Source of the DNA: Halocaridina rubra
Lineage: Eukaryota > Arthropoda > Malacostraca > Decapoda > Atyidae
Assembly: GCA_037179515.1 (NCBI GenBank)
Contig: JAXCGZ010020992.1
Span: 1-64,000, forward strand
DNA: 64,000 nucleotides
Reading direction: 5' to 3'
In this document: piece by piece, positions 1 to 9,307 of the stretch
Numbering within the stretch: the stretch's first letter is position 1
Layout: each line of letters opens with the position of its first letter
The notes under the pieces: generated by a model
Told to the model about the DNA's origin: nothing
Databases searched by the model: none
What the model saw: the letters and a program-made list of their open reading frames with translations, nothing else
Position numbers and translations under genes: made by a program

Positions 1-928
1 TTATGCATAACTTTAAAAGATTTTTGAGGAAAAAAAGTTTGTTCTCATGGTTAATTTTTGGTAATATTTCAAGGCTATAATGCTCTTTTACAAACTAACC
101 ACAGTTACTTTCTAAACACTCCTCAGTGTCTACATAGAGAGAAAACTAAAGGTCTTAATATACCAAGTAAATACACTACGCAATCAGGTGGTAAATTACG
201 AGGTAGCTATAAGTTATTTCTGCTCAAATATTCCTCTCACAATTCAAAGGTGACGAAGCGACGGTGAGAAATAAAAAATTACTCGAACAATATAGTTCTT
301 TTATGAAGCTATTAACAGAATAAATATGGAAAAATATCAGAATACAGTTACCCACACAACTATTACCTCTTCCACAGTTCACATTACGAGTTTAGTCTGA
401 ATATATAAAAGCCATTATGAAACTTCATTATATTCAAATATTTGGTTCATATATATCAGATAAGATGTCACATCTAGGAACATTCAGCAACACACCTTTT
501 AAGTAGTTTTTAATGTAATTAACAATATCTTTAAAACTGCAATTACTTCTATTCAAATAAGTATCCCACTATATAACCTAAGGCTACTTTCCAGTACCAT
601 AAGTTTCTACAGGTGACCTATGTACTTGTAAAAATAAATAGTATACAGATATTGTCATGCTTATAAAGTAATGCAAACTTTCCATAACGTTCAAAAAAAA
701 GAAATAAACTACATAAAGAGATAACATATTATGCTTCAAAGCAAAAGAAGGCAGATAAATGACAACTACAGAACACTAAATATAACATACATGTTAAAAA
801 TACATCCATGAAACCTGTGCAGAGTTCAGATTTATCATATATGCAACTGAAATATAATAAAATAAAAATATGAAGAATTTTGAAAGATTCTGTAAAAAAA
901 GTAAATAAATAAATAAATAAAAGGAAAA
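1..928. other. AT-rich sequence without recognisable gene
   Basis: No open frame here resembles a known protein and I see no terminal repeats. The only simple feature is a short (AAAT)n run near 903-920 just beside the transposase remnant. If the host exon at 7673-7720 is real, this stretch could be its intron, but nothing seen here proves that. Confidence 0.5.
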
Positions 929-2535
929 TTAGTCTTTTTCTTTTCTTTGCTGATAAATTTTTCTACGATGAAACATCACATTGTCATTTAAAATGTTCAC
1001 TGCTCTGTTGTTCACAGTTTTGTACAGGTGATAATTCTCAATAAAAGCCTGCACCTCATTCCACTTACTAAATATCTCTAAATTTTTCACTTGAAATTTT
1101 AATCCTATCATCCCCCTCCTCCGATGACTGCTGCTCTTGGGGAGTCTTCACCTGTTCACGCTGCAACTTAATTAGTTCTTTGGCAGTGAGTTCTTGTTTG
1201 TGATCCTCCATCAGCTCCTCCACATCCTCCTCATTGACCTCCAAGCCCAAACTTATGCCCATGGCCACAATTTCATTCACAATTCTGATAGCTACATCCT
1301 GCTTGAATCCCTCAAAGTCTCTTTCAGCCACACAACCTGGCCAAAGTTTCCTCCAGGCGAAGTTCTACATGGGGTATGAGACGTCCTTCCATGTCTTGTA
1401 AATGAGGCCAATGCAGAGGAGGATATTAAAGTGGTCTTTCCAAAATTCACAGAGTCAAATCCGTGTCATTGGTGACCTGGAAACACCTGGCAAAAAAATC
1501 TTCGAATAGAGCTTCTTAAAATTAGAAATCACTTGCTGGTCCATGGGCTGGAGGAGAGGAGTGGGGTTGGGAGGCAAAAATTTGACGTTTATGAAGTCAT
1601 ATTCTAGAGCAAGATATTCTTCCAAACCTGAAGGATGGGCAGGAGCATTATCCATTATGAGGAGACACTTAAGGGGCAAATCTCTTTCCTCAAGAGATCT
1701 CTTCACAGTTGGTGCAAATACTTCAATCAACCACTCAATAAATAAAATCCATAAGACCCAAACCTTACCTCCACAATGCCGGAAGGCTATCCTTCAACAC
1801 GTTATTGCGCTTACAAACGTGCAGGGTTTCAGAATGGTAAACTAAAGGGGCATAATCTTACAGTCTCCATTAGCATTAGCGTACAATAAAAGTGTAAGTC
1901 TTTCTTTCATTGGTTTGTGGCCAGGCTGCGACTGCTCTTCTTGGGTTATATACGTTCTTTTAGGCATTTTCTTCCAAAAGAGTCCGATTTCATAACAGTT
2001 AAAAACTTGTTGCAAAACGTAACCTTCACTTTCTATGAATCTGGCAAATTCTTGAACATTCGCATCTGCTGCCTAACAACACTATGAATCCAAGTTCGTC
2101 AAAGAAATTTTTCAAACCAGCCTCTGCTGGCTTTAAATTCATCAATTTTAGCACAACTAGAACTCGGACTGATCGCTACTAAACCGTGGTATATTTGTAA
2201 AGCTTTGGCGAATATTATGGCCTCACTAAAACTATCTCCAGCTAGCTGTTTATCATTTATCCAAACCAACAAAAACTTTTCTACCTCCTCTATCAACTGT
2301 GACCTATTCTTCATTAATATAGTTACTCTTTTATCCACATCAGCCGCCTTTAGGACCTCTTTATTTCTAAAATAGTACAGTTGGTCGATTTCAAAATGTT
2401 ACACTGAGTAGCAAGATCAGAAACACGAACACCGTCTTCAGGCTTAGAAATTTTTTCTTTCTTCATTTTCACTGTTATGCATCTAGGGTGTTTAACACCA
2501 CTGTCACTACTGCACTTCACTTTCTTATGAGCCAT
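929..2535 (-). pseudogene. Broken pogo/Tigger (TIGD1-like) DDE transposase
   Basis: Read on the minus strand, the pieces follow the order of Tigger-type transposases. 2535-2350 is the pipsqueak-like N-terminal HTH (start MAHKKVKCSSDSG). 2338-2099 is the CENP-B/Tc5-type second HTH (RGWFEKFL). About 2016-1455 is the DDE domain, with GLFWKKMP, LLIMDNAPAH and LLQPMDQQVISNFKKLY. 1331-929 is the acidic C-terminal tail. The proteins of this family bind terminal inverted repeats and cut and paste the element. The second and third catalytic Asp are visible (MDNAPAH, PMDQQ). The first, in the family motif N-A-D-E-T-G, is replaced: the text reads N-C-Y-E-I-G. Several frameshifts and stops separate the pieces, so it is dead. 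I found no convincing terminal inverted repeats; the end near 2.8 kb runs into a (TA)n tract. Confidence 0.85.
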
Positions 2536-2794
2536 AATGAGGACTAGCTTAAAGGCAAAACAATGGAAAACTACAAAGAAAGAATACGAACAAACTACAA
2601 ACAGAGCGCGAGCGAACTACACAGTGCGGGCACTAATGCAGAACTGACAGCAACCACATGGGTGCTCGGCTGGACGTGCATGTGTATGCGTGTTCGGGAC
2701 TCGAGGGTTTTTTCGAGGGACAATGCAAAATATGTTCATAAAAAGTGTTTGTAGGGCGATTTGTCGTGGGGGGGGCTTTCATGGGATAAGGGTC

Positions 2795-2962
<168 letters not shown>

Positions 2963-3049
2963 CCAGTACTCCCTTAGAAAAAGAATTGGAGGTCGAGGTT
3001 AGAAAGTAACTATTTTTTTTTCCTGTACAGTATTGATATTTGCTATGTA

Positions 3050-3145
<96 letters not shown>

Positions 3146-3243
3146 AAATTTTTTTTTCATTAATCCCTTAGAAAAAAATATTGGAGGTCGAGGTAAGAAA
3201 ACTTTTTTTTCTGTACAGTATTGATATCTGCTATGTAGTAAAT
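2963..3243. repeat. Duplicated ~85-bp unit separated by (TA)n
   Basis: The segment 2963-3048 (CCTTAGAAAAAGAATTGGAG to GCTATGTAGTA) recurs with few changes at about 3163-3240. The copies lie about 200 bp apart and are separated by a (TA)46-like tract (3049-3140). Each copy holds a run of eight or nine T followed by CTGTACAGTATTGATAT. The layout is a tandem duplication of [unit + TA tract]. Confidence 0.85.
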
Positions 3244-4260
3244 ATGTACACATGTAAAATACCAAAACTACTCAAACATTCACTTCTATATACACTGTAA
3301 AAGTATTATTTACAACCTCTAATGTATATCCTAAAAGACATCAGAATAGAAAATTCAGTCCCACTGCAGTGATCATACTGCTAGTGCAATCTCTTTCTCC
3401 AAAAGTCCTATGGAAAGCAATATAGACTGCTCGTGCCAAGATACATCATGACAGTTCAATCTAATATATAGCCATCAATATGCAAAACATGCATACTATT
3501 CTGTAACTGCATACATATGACAAGTAAAAACACACCATCAGAGTGGACAGTATAATTTATGTCAAAAGACGCCAAACATCAAATATCTCCTTTGAAGAAT
3601 ATAGATATTCTCCCAAACAGTTAACAGACCTCTCTGACAGAAGTGATTTAGGGAAAGAGATCTGGTACCTATATAAAAAAGTTTTCAATTTACAATATCT
3701 ATAAAAGAAATCTCTGAAGAATGGTGTTTTAAGTCCTCTCTAATTAATTATGCCAATATGTTAAGTAAATGTATACCGTATAAAGTACTATGATACTGTA
3801 CATAGATGTGTACTATATAACAGGTGGGGTTATAATCAAATACTGAAGTCACAGAGCTTCTCCAGGGGTACAATGCTCCATCACAGCTATGCTTAGCTGA
3901 CACTATTATAAGTCAAGTCTTCCCTATAACATCATCAAAAAGAATTAACTTGATCATCATCAAAGTATTAACACTCCACTAAAATTCTTTTCTTACGTAC
4001 AATAAATTTTGCAGCAGTATACTGTATATTGTATGATTAACCCCAGATAGAAAAAAAAAATCACAGATTATAATTATTTATTAGGTTAGATTAAGTAAGG
4101 TGAGATGAAGTAAGTTAACTCAATCCAAGTTGAAAAAAATTAGTTTATAAATAAAATAATTATATTTTAGTCATTTTAAATATGTCAAGGAGCAAATGCT
4201 TACTTTCACACCACCAGATTGGAGAGAATCTCAAAAAAAATTTATCATCCTAAAAGTTGT
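3244..4260. other. No recognisable gene
   Basis: AT-rich sequence with no protein similarity that I recognise, and no repeat shared with the rest of the window apart from generic A and T runs. Confidence 0.5.
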
Positions 4261-4261
4261 A

Positions 4262-4315
4262 TTGGCATAGGGACTTGTGGCAGCTCAGTGGTAAAGCTCG
4301 CAAGCTATGAGGTCA
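4262..4315 (+). repeat. Truncated tRNA-like SINE head
   Basis: The string GGCAGCTCAGTGGTAAAGCT has the D-arm and A-box shape of a tRNA-Ala-like gene. It is followed by a plausible anticodon arm (CGCAAGCTATGAGGTC). The B box and everything downstream are missing, and family A LINE sequence starts about 15 bp later. This is probably the 5' head of a tRNA-derived SINE cut off by that insertion or rearrangement. It differs in sequence from the SINE family at 19850 and 39181. Confidence 0.45.
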
Positions 4316-4329
4316 CAAATTATGACACA

Positions 4330-5641
4330 CAATATCAGAAATCTACCATATGAGGACAGATTAAAAAAACTTAATCTACATTCTCTAGAGAGGCGAAGAG
4401 TTAGGGGGGATATGTATAAATTTTAGCAAAGCTTTTGATAGAGTTTCTCATAAAAGATTAGTTAAAAACCTGGAAGCTCATGGTATAGGAGGAGCTGTGC
4501 TCAGATGGATCAAACAATGGTTAAAAGACAGAAAACAGAGGGTTTGCATAAATGGAGAGAAATCAGAGTGGGGCTCGGTTACTAGCGGGGTACCACAAGG
4601 CTCGGTACTGGGTCCCCTATTATTCATCGTATATCTAAATGATCTGGATTCGGATATCAGTAGTAACCTAAGTAAATTCGCAGACGACACTAAAATAGGT
4701 AGAACTATAAATGGAAAAGAAGACATTCATGCTTTACAGGAAGATCTAAATAGATTATCTGAATGGTCGGACAAATGGCAAATGGAATTTAATGTTGAAA
4801 AATGTAAAGTAGTTAAAATGGGTACTATAAAAGACAATACTAGTTATAAGCTAAATAACCATGAAATCATGAGTTCTCAGTGTGAAAGGGATTTGGGAGT
4901 TCTTGTGAGTAGTAGTCTTAAGCCAAGAGAGCAATGCACAGCAGTCAGAAATAAAGCAAACAGAATTTTAGGATTTATCTCAAGAAGCGTCAGCAATAGG
5001 ACGGAAAAAGTTATTTTGCAGCTCTATCTTGCATTAGTTAGGCCCCATTTAGATTAAGCTGTGCAATTCTGGTCACCCTATTATAGAATGGAAATTGAAT
5101 CCTTGGAGAGAGTGCAGCGAAGAATGACCAAGATGATACACAATATCAGAAATCTACCATATGAGGACAGATTAAAAAACTTAATCTACATTCTCTAGAG
5201 AGGCGAAGAGTTAGGGGGGATATGATTGAAGTGTATAAATGGTTTAAAGGGATTAACAAGGGAGATATTAATAAAGTTTTAAAAATTCATGATCAAACCA
5301 GAACTCGTAATGGATTTAAGCTTGATAAATTTAGGTTCAGAAGGGAAATTGGTAAAAATTGGTTTGGTAATAGAGTAGCTGATGCATGGAACAAGCTTCC
5401 TAGTATGATAGTAAATGCCAATACCTTAGACACCTTCAAATGTAGATTAGATAGACATATGACAGAGGTAGGGTGGGTATGAATAGGTTAGTGCTTATTA
5501 GAAAAATCATAAAAAGAAAAATAGAATAAATAACTAGAGTAGAATAGAATAGGTTAGATATGCTGAAAATACAATTCAAAAATGGAGCTGCCTCGTGTGT
5601 GCCAGTAGGCATGTTGCAGTGTTCTCTATTCTTATGTTCTT
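4330..5641 (+). pseudogene. LINE family A (CR1-type) 5'-truncated, rearranged copy 1
   Basis: From about 4418 the sequence matches the RT half of family A (compare 34285-35525). Visible motifs are FSKAFDRV, GVPQGSVLGPLLFIVYLNDL and FADDTKIG (RT catalytic Asp-Asp), then the C-terminal domain ending DRHMTEVGWV at 5481. The frame is broken by a stop (TAT to TAA) at about 5055 in the motif that reads LDYAVQFW elsewhere, and by loss of one A in a seven-A run near 5175. It ends in the family's 3' tail of TTCTTATG octamers. The first ~87 bases (4330-4416) are not the expected upstream RT. They repeat this copy's own 5140-5226, so the 5' end is chimeric. Confidence 0.9.
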
Positions 5642-6049
5642 ATGTTTAAAGGGATTAACAAGGGAGATATTAATAAAGTTTTAAAAATTCATGATCAAAC
5701 CAGAACTCGTAATAATGGATTTAAGCTTGATAAATTTAGGTTCAGAAGGGAAATTGGTAAAAATTGGTTTGGTAATAGAGTAGCTGATGCATGGAACAAG
5801 CTTCCTAGTAGGATAGTAAATGCCAATACCTTAGACACCTTCAAATGTAGATTAGATAGACATATGACAGAGGTAGGGTGGGTATGAATAGGTTAGTGCT
5901 TATTAGAAAAATCATAAAAAGAAAAATAGAATAAATAAGTAGAGTAGAATAAAGTAGGTTAGACATTCTGAAAATACAATTCAAAAATGGAGCTGCCTCG
6001 TGTGTGCCAGTAGGCATGTTGCAGTGTCCTCTATTCTTATGTTCTTATG
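5642..6049 (+). mobile_element. LINE family A copy 2, 3' end only
   Basis: A second, more severely 5'-truncated family A 3' end begins immediately after the octamer tail of copy 1, so the two lie head to tail. It encodes only the last ~80 RT residues (FKGINKGDINKVLKIHDQTR to MTEVGWV), in frame, followed by the same 3' UTR and a TTCTTATG-repeat tail. It cannot make a functional protein. Direct abutment on the previous tail suggests that the octamer repeat itself was the target or the recombination point. Confidence 0.9.
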
Positions 6050-6236
6050 TAAATATTCTTGGATATTCATTACACATCTATTATTATCCCTTAACATCTG
6101 ACAAGTCATTACACTCTCCATCTCTGTTTCTCTTTACTTTATGTATTCTTCATGCCCAGGCCCGATGAGGGCTGTTTTATTTTATTATTTTTTTGTCCGT
6201 CCTGGTGTCACAATCATAAAAAAATAAAAAAACATC
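6050..6236 (+). mobile_element. Deletion derivative of LINE family C (~185 bp)
   Basis: 6053-6128 matches the 5' end of LINE C (compare 36366-36480: shared TATTCATTACACATCT, ACATYTGACAAGTCA and CTCTCCA..TCTGT). 6129-6236 matches its 3' end (compare 39395-39499: CATGCCCAGGCC, GATGAGGGC, the hairpin partner GTCC..CTGGTGTCAC and an A-rich tail). About 3 kb of internal sequence is absent. It has no coding capacity. It could be an old internal deletion or a non-autonomous element mobilised by C. Confidence 0.7.
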
Positions 6237-6429
6237 TGACAAATGCAGATTCGATCATGCCACAGATCCATCCTTTATCACCATAGCTGCAACTTGTCCA
6301 TATCCACCTCAATCAAAAACAGTAACTAATTATGACACATTTCAAATAGAAATTTGGATTAGCTTTGGTTAGGTTAGCTAATCCCCAGTTCAAGTAAGCT
6401 GAAAAATGTCATTATCATCTTGAATACTT

Positions 6430-6730
6430 CAGGAACACATAGTATACCTTTTGTTCATCCATTCAATTTTCATTTGCATATTCATAAATTTGTTTTTGTT
6501 TCCTATCTCCCCTTTTACCCTTCCTTCCTGGTGGTCCCCTAGGGGTTAAAAGCACGCATGCGGCAGTCACCACTCACTTCTTTACCACTATCCTATCCCA
6601 ATTTTCCTCTTCCTCTAAAACAAGGCATCTCTTAAAAAAATTATAGCAGATTACTAACCCCCGGGCAGAACAATATGATGTTCTCTCTTATCTCTACAGA
6701 TTCACTCCAGTTCAAAATTATTTCACCTAA
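6430..6730 (+). mobile_element. Fragment of LINE family D 3' UTR
   Basis: The stretch containing CCTTCCTGGTGGTCCCCTAG, CTTCTTTACCACTATCCTAT and AAGGCATCT matches, inverted, the region 52300-52600 downstream of the RNase H of LINE D. It is a 5'-truncated 3' end with no coding sequence. 6237-6430 between this and the C derivative shows nothing recognisable. Confidence 0.7.
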
Positions 6731-7250
6731 GGGAAGGTTTTATAAGAATATACCCTACCTTCACACACCTAAACTGCATCAATATAAAAAATAAGGGAAC
6801 ACCTACAGTTTAGCGGGCCATACCCATGTTCAAAACCTACCTAAAGATGGCGATGGGCTCTGGCTAGAGAACTGGCGGATGAACACACAACAAAAGTGGT
6901 GAAAAATAGGCATACAAAACAATTTTTTACTATCCTAACTAAAAATACTTACCTAACCTCTTAGCCAGGGGATCTTCGCCCCCCTGGGACCCCCCTCTTA
7001 CTATCCTAACTGAGGAGGTGGCCCAGTCAAAGCATACACCCATTCACCACCTAATATTAAGCAAGTCAATTTGATTTGTGATCATGAAAATTTATTAAAT
7101 AAATACCTTCCCTGCACCGATAAATCTGCATGCAGACATATACAATGCCCGCAATCTTGCATGGGTGTGGCCTAGTCGCACAATGTTTAGAAGGAAACCT
7201 AACCTAACCTCACCTAGGGAAATGCGTCCTCCCTAGACGGGGGCTTCTAT

Positions 7251-7319
<69 letters not shown>

Positions 7320-7672
7320 CATTAAGCCCCATAATTAAAATAATACCAAGTCAAGGAATGCCCATTCAGATATAAACAATTTTAAGTTCATTTTCTATGT
7401 AAATTTCTTTCTGTATCAATAAATCTGCATGTACTTATAGGAATAATAAATATTCATTTAAATACGTACTGGTATATTTTACCCTAGAGTTGGAATGATG
7501 CCAATAACACTAAAGTATAACTAAAAATTCTTATAAGGCAATGAAGCTACTTGCCCACAAAAATTGAATTTATTTCGCGTATACCTATAAAAGGTTCACA
7601 CGAAAGAAACCGATCAGGAGACGGAGTGTTACAAGTCATGTGGATAATAAAAGTATTAAGGTGACTACTCAC
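6731..7672. other. Non-coding, probable intron, with (TA)n at 7254-7318
   Basis: No protein-like frame. A pure TA tract lies at 7254-7318, and a GC-richer patch with runs of C lies at 6960-7000 (GATCTTCGCCCCCCTGGGAC). It sits on the intron side of the splice donor at 7672/7671 (minus strand), so it should be intronic if that exon is real. Confidence 0.5.
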
Positions 7673-7720
7673 CTTGGATGGTGCTGCTGCTTTGGGGACG
7701 CTGGCTGATGCAGGATCCAT
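7673..7720 (-). CDS. First coding exon of an unidentified host gene
   Basis: On the minus strand an ATG at 7720 opens a 16-codon frame that reads M-D-P-A-S-A-S-V-P-K-A-A-A-P-S-K. It ends in CCAAG followed by GTGAGT, a near-perfect animal 5' splice site (AAG|GTGAGT, intron from 7672), and leaves phase 0. The exon is far more GC-rich than its surroundings, and its Ala/Pro/Ser/Lys composition suits a disordered N-terminus. I do not recognise the protein. The remaining exons would lie to the left, possibly beyond the window. It is not part of any repeat seen here. The call rests on start codon, composition and donor, without homology. Confidence 0.5.
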
Positions 7721-7860
7721 TATCATTTATTATAATAACCACTTAGTGATATAAATTAGAGTATTTTAATTTTTATTCATTAGACAAAAAAAAATCACTT
7801 TCTCACTTAGTCAATATGGCGAAATAGCCATTTTCCCTTCTCTCTCATTCACACAGAAAA
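7721..7860 (-). promoter_or_regulatory. Putative 5' UTR / TSS region of the exon at 7673-7720
   Basis: Upstream of the ATG on the minus strand is an AT-rich leader with a six-codon upstream ORF at 7831-7811 (ATGGCTATTTCGCCATATTGA). Its first half forms a small palindrome, ATGGC-TATTTC-GCCAT. An ATGGCG-type motif near transcription starts is seen in many animal promoters (YY1-like). Whether it acts here is inference. Confidence 0.25.
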
Positions 7861-8919
7861 CATGGATCAACAAATATCTCATAGATCTTCATGGATTCCA
7901 AGATCGCATATACATATTCGAATGCTATGCATACTAAACAATATACATAAGTATATGGCAATGCCTAAAAATGATAAACAAAGGGAAATTCTATGTAATT
8001 AAAGATTTCTCTCTCTTATCGTCTTCTCCCAAGTCCCAACATCATGGGGGCCGAGCAACGTTACTGATGCCCAACCGCGCTGAGGATGGGCTAGAAAATA
8101 GCTAAAAATCAATAACCCAAACTAAAATTTGAGAAATATTGAAGAAAGAAAACATGACCGATGCAGCTTGAATTTAATAAAAATTAAATTTGAAAAAGAA
8201 ATACGACAATAAAATTCTTGTTAATAGGTACTACCAAGTTAGAAGGATATCTACAACAATAAGATCGCTTTGGAAATTTTCATCTAACTGTGTATCTGAT
8301 AATTTATGTACCAAATATATGATAAAAATTGAACATTAAGCAGTAAACCACACAAAATTAACATTAAAATCATGATCTTCGAAAAATATATAGTTTGTCC
8401 TGGCTAAGAAAATGATGAATTCTTTTACAAATTCGCTAAAAATGACAACATTGCTGCAAAATTTGTAAATGAGTAGCATGTATGTCAAATACGCTTGTTA
8501 TCCCTAGATAAGTGTGTAAATTGGGAATGAAAAAACTGCTTTGTGTGTGTCACTATTCCCTACTTAAATATGACGCATAGTACATATAATACAACGTGAT
8601 GGATAAAGCAGGGTCATCATTCAATATCTCTTTTTTTTTTTTGGGGGGGGAAGGAAATTGAAGAAATACTTGTATACAATTTTATATATATTTTACATGA
8701 CAATTGTGCATAAGAAATTAGCCTTATATTCATATTAGACAAAACTGACGCAATAGAAACTAATTTATTAAATTTTTTAAGCCTTCGTCACTTTTACAAA
8801 AGTAACATCATTTACGCCACCTTGGAAGACAAAAGTTTCTTTTTTCACTTCTTACATCTAGTGTGTTTAAAGTCCATCATGCAACCCTAGGGTGTCCCGC
8901 TAGACCAGATCTCACTTAT
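7861..8919. other. No recognisable gene
   Basis: AT-rich, with a short T-run followed by eight G at about 8628-8648. No coding, structural RNA or repeat signature that I can support. Confidence 0.5.
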
Positions 8920-9111
8920 TTAAAGTTTATGATCGACACTAATTACCTCATCTAGTAAATTATATAGTATACTGAAGAAACAATTTTCGACTTCTTTTTG
9001 AAATCCGCTCAATATATTTGCAATTTTTTTCTTTATATTACTGGGCAACTTATTATATAGTCGCGATGCACCATGAGGAGAGGCTCTTGTACCAATATCT
9101 TTATTTATCAT
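8920..9111 (-). pseudogene. C-terminal tail of an unrelated non-LTR reverse transcriptase
   Basis: The minus-strand frame contains RASPHGASRLYNKLPS followed by a FxKxV..CFF..LY pattern. This is the usual end of Jockey/CR1/RTE-type ORF2 proteins (R..G.R.YNKLP..I......F+..+..+L). It matches none of families A-E here, so it seems to be a separate, old, 3'-terminal fragment. No RT core is present nearby. Confidence 0.45.
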
Positions 9112-9184
9112 AGGCTCATTAAGCCTGTGAACTACTATATGCCTAATTACGTTATATAACTGTACACTCGGTTAAAGACATGTC

Positions 9185-9307
9185 TTATAAAAGTACTGCA
9201 TATAAGATGTACTATATACATATAACAAAAGAAAGTTAGATAGAAATAGCCCACGTGGTGCTAGGAGGGTCACTGATATTCCCCCATGTATTTTCTGGGC
9301 AGGATGT
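9185..9307. repeat. Flank L of a duplicated locus, copy 1
   Basis: This stretch (TATAAAAGTACTG.ATATAAG, AATAGCCCACGTGGTGCTA, CATGTATTTTCTGGGCAGGA) recurs at 42799-42935. In both places it directly adjoins the 3' tail of a minus-strand family B LINE. The shared flank shows that the two B copies descend from one insertion by duplication of the locus, or, less likely, inserted at the same point of a repeat. Confidence 0.85.

Noticed and set aside
929..2535. Domesticated transposase gene
   Set aside because: Multiple frameshifts and loss of the first catalytic Asp with no intact HTH-DDE frame argue for plain decay.
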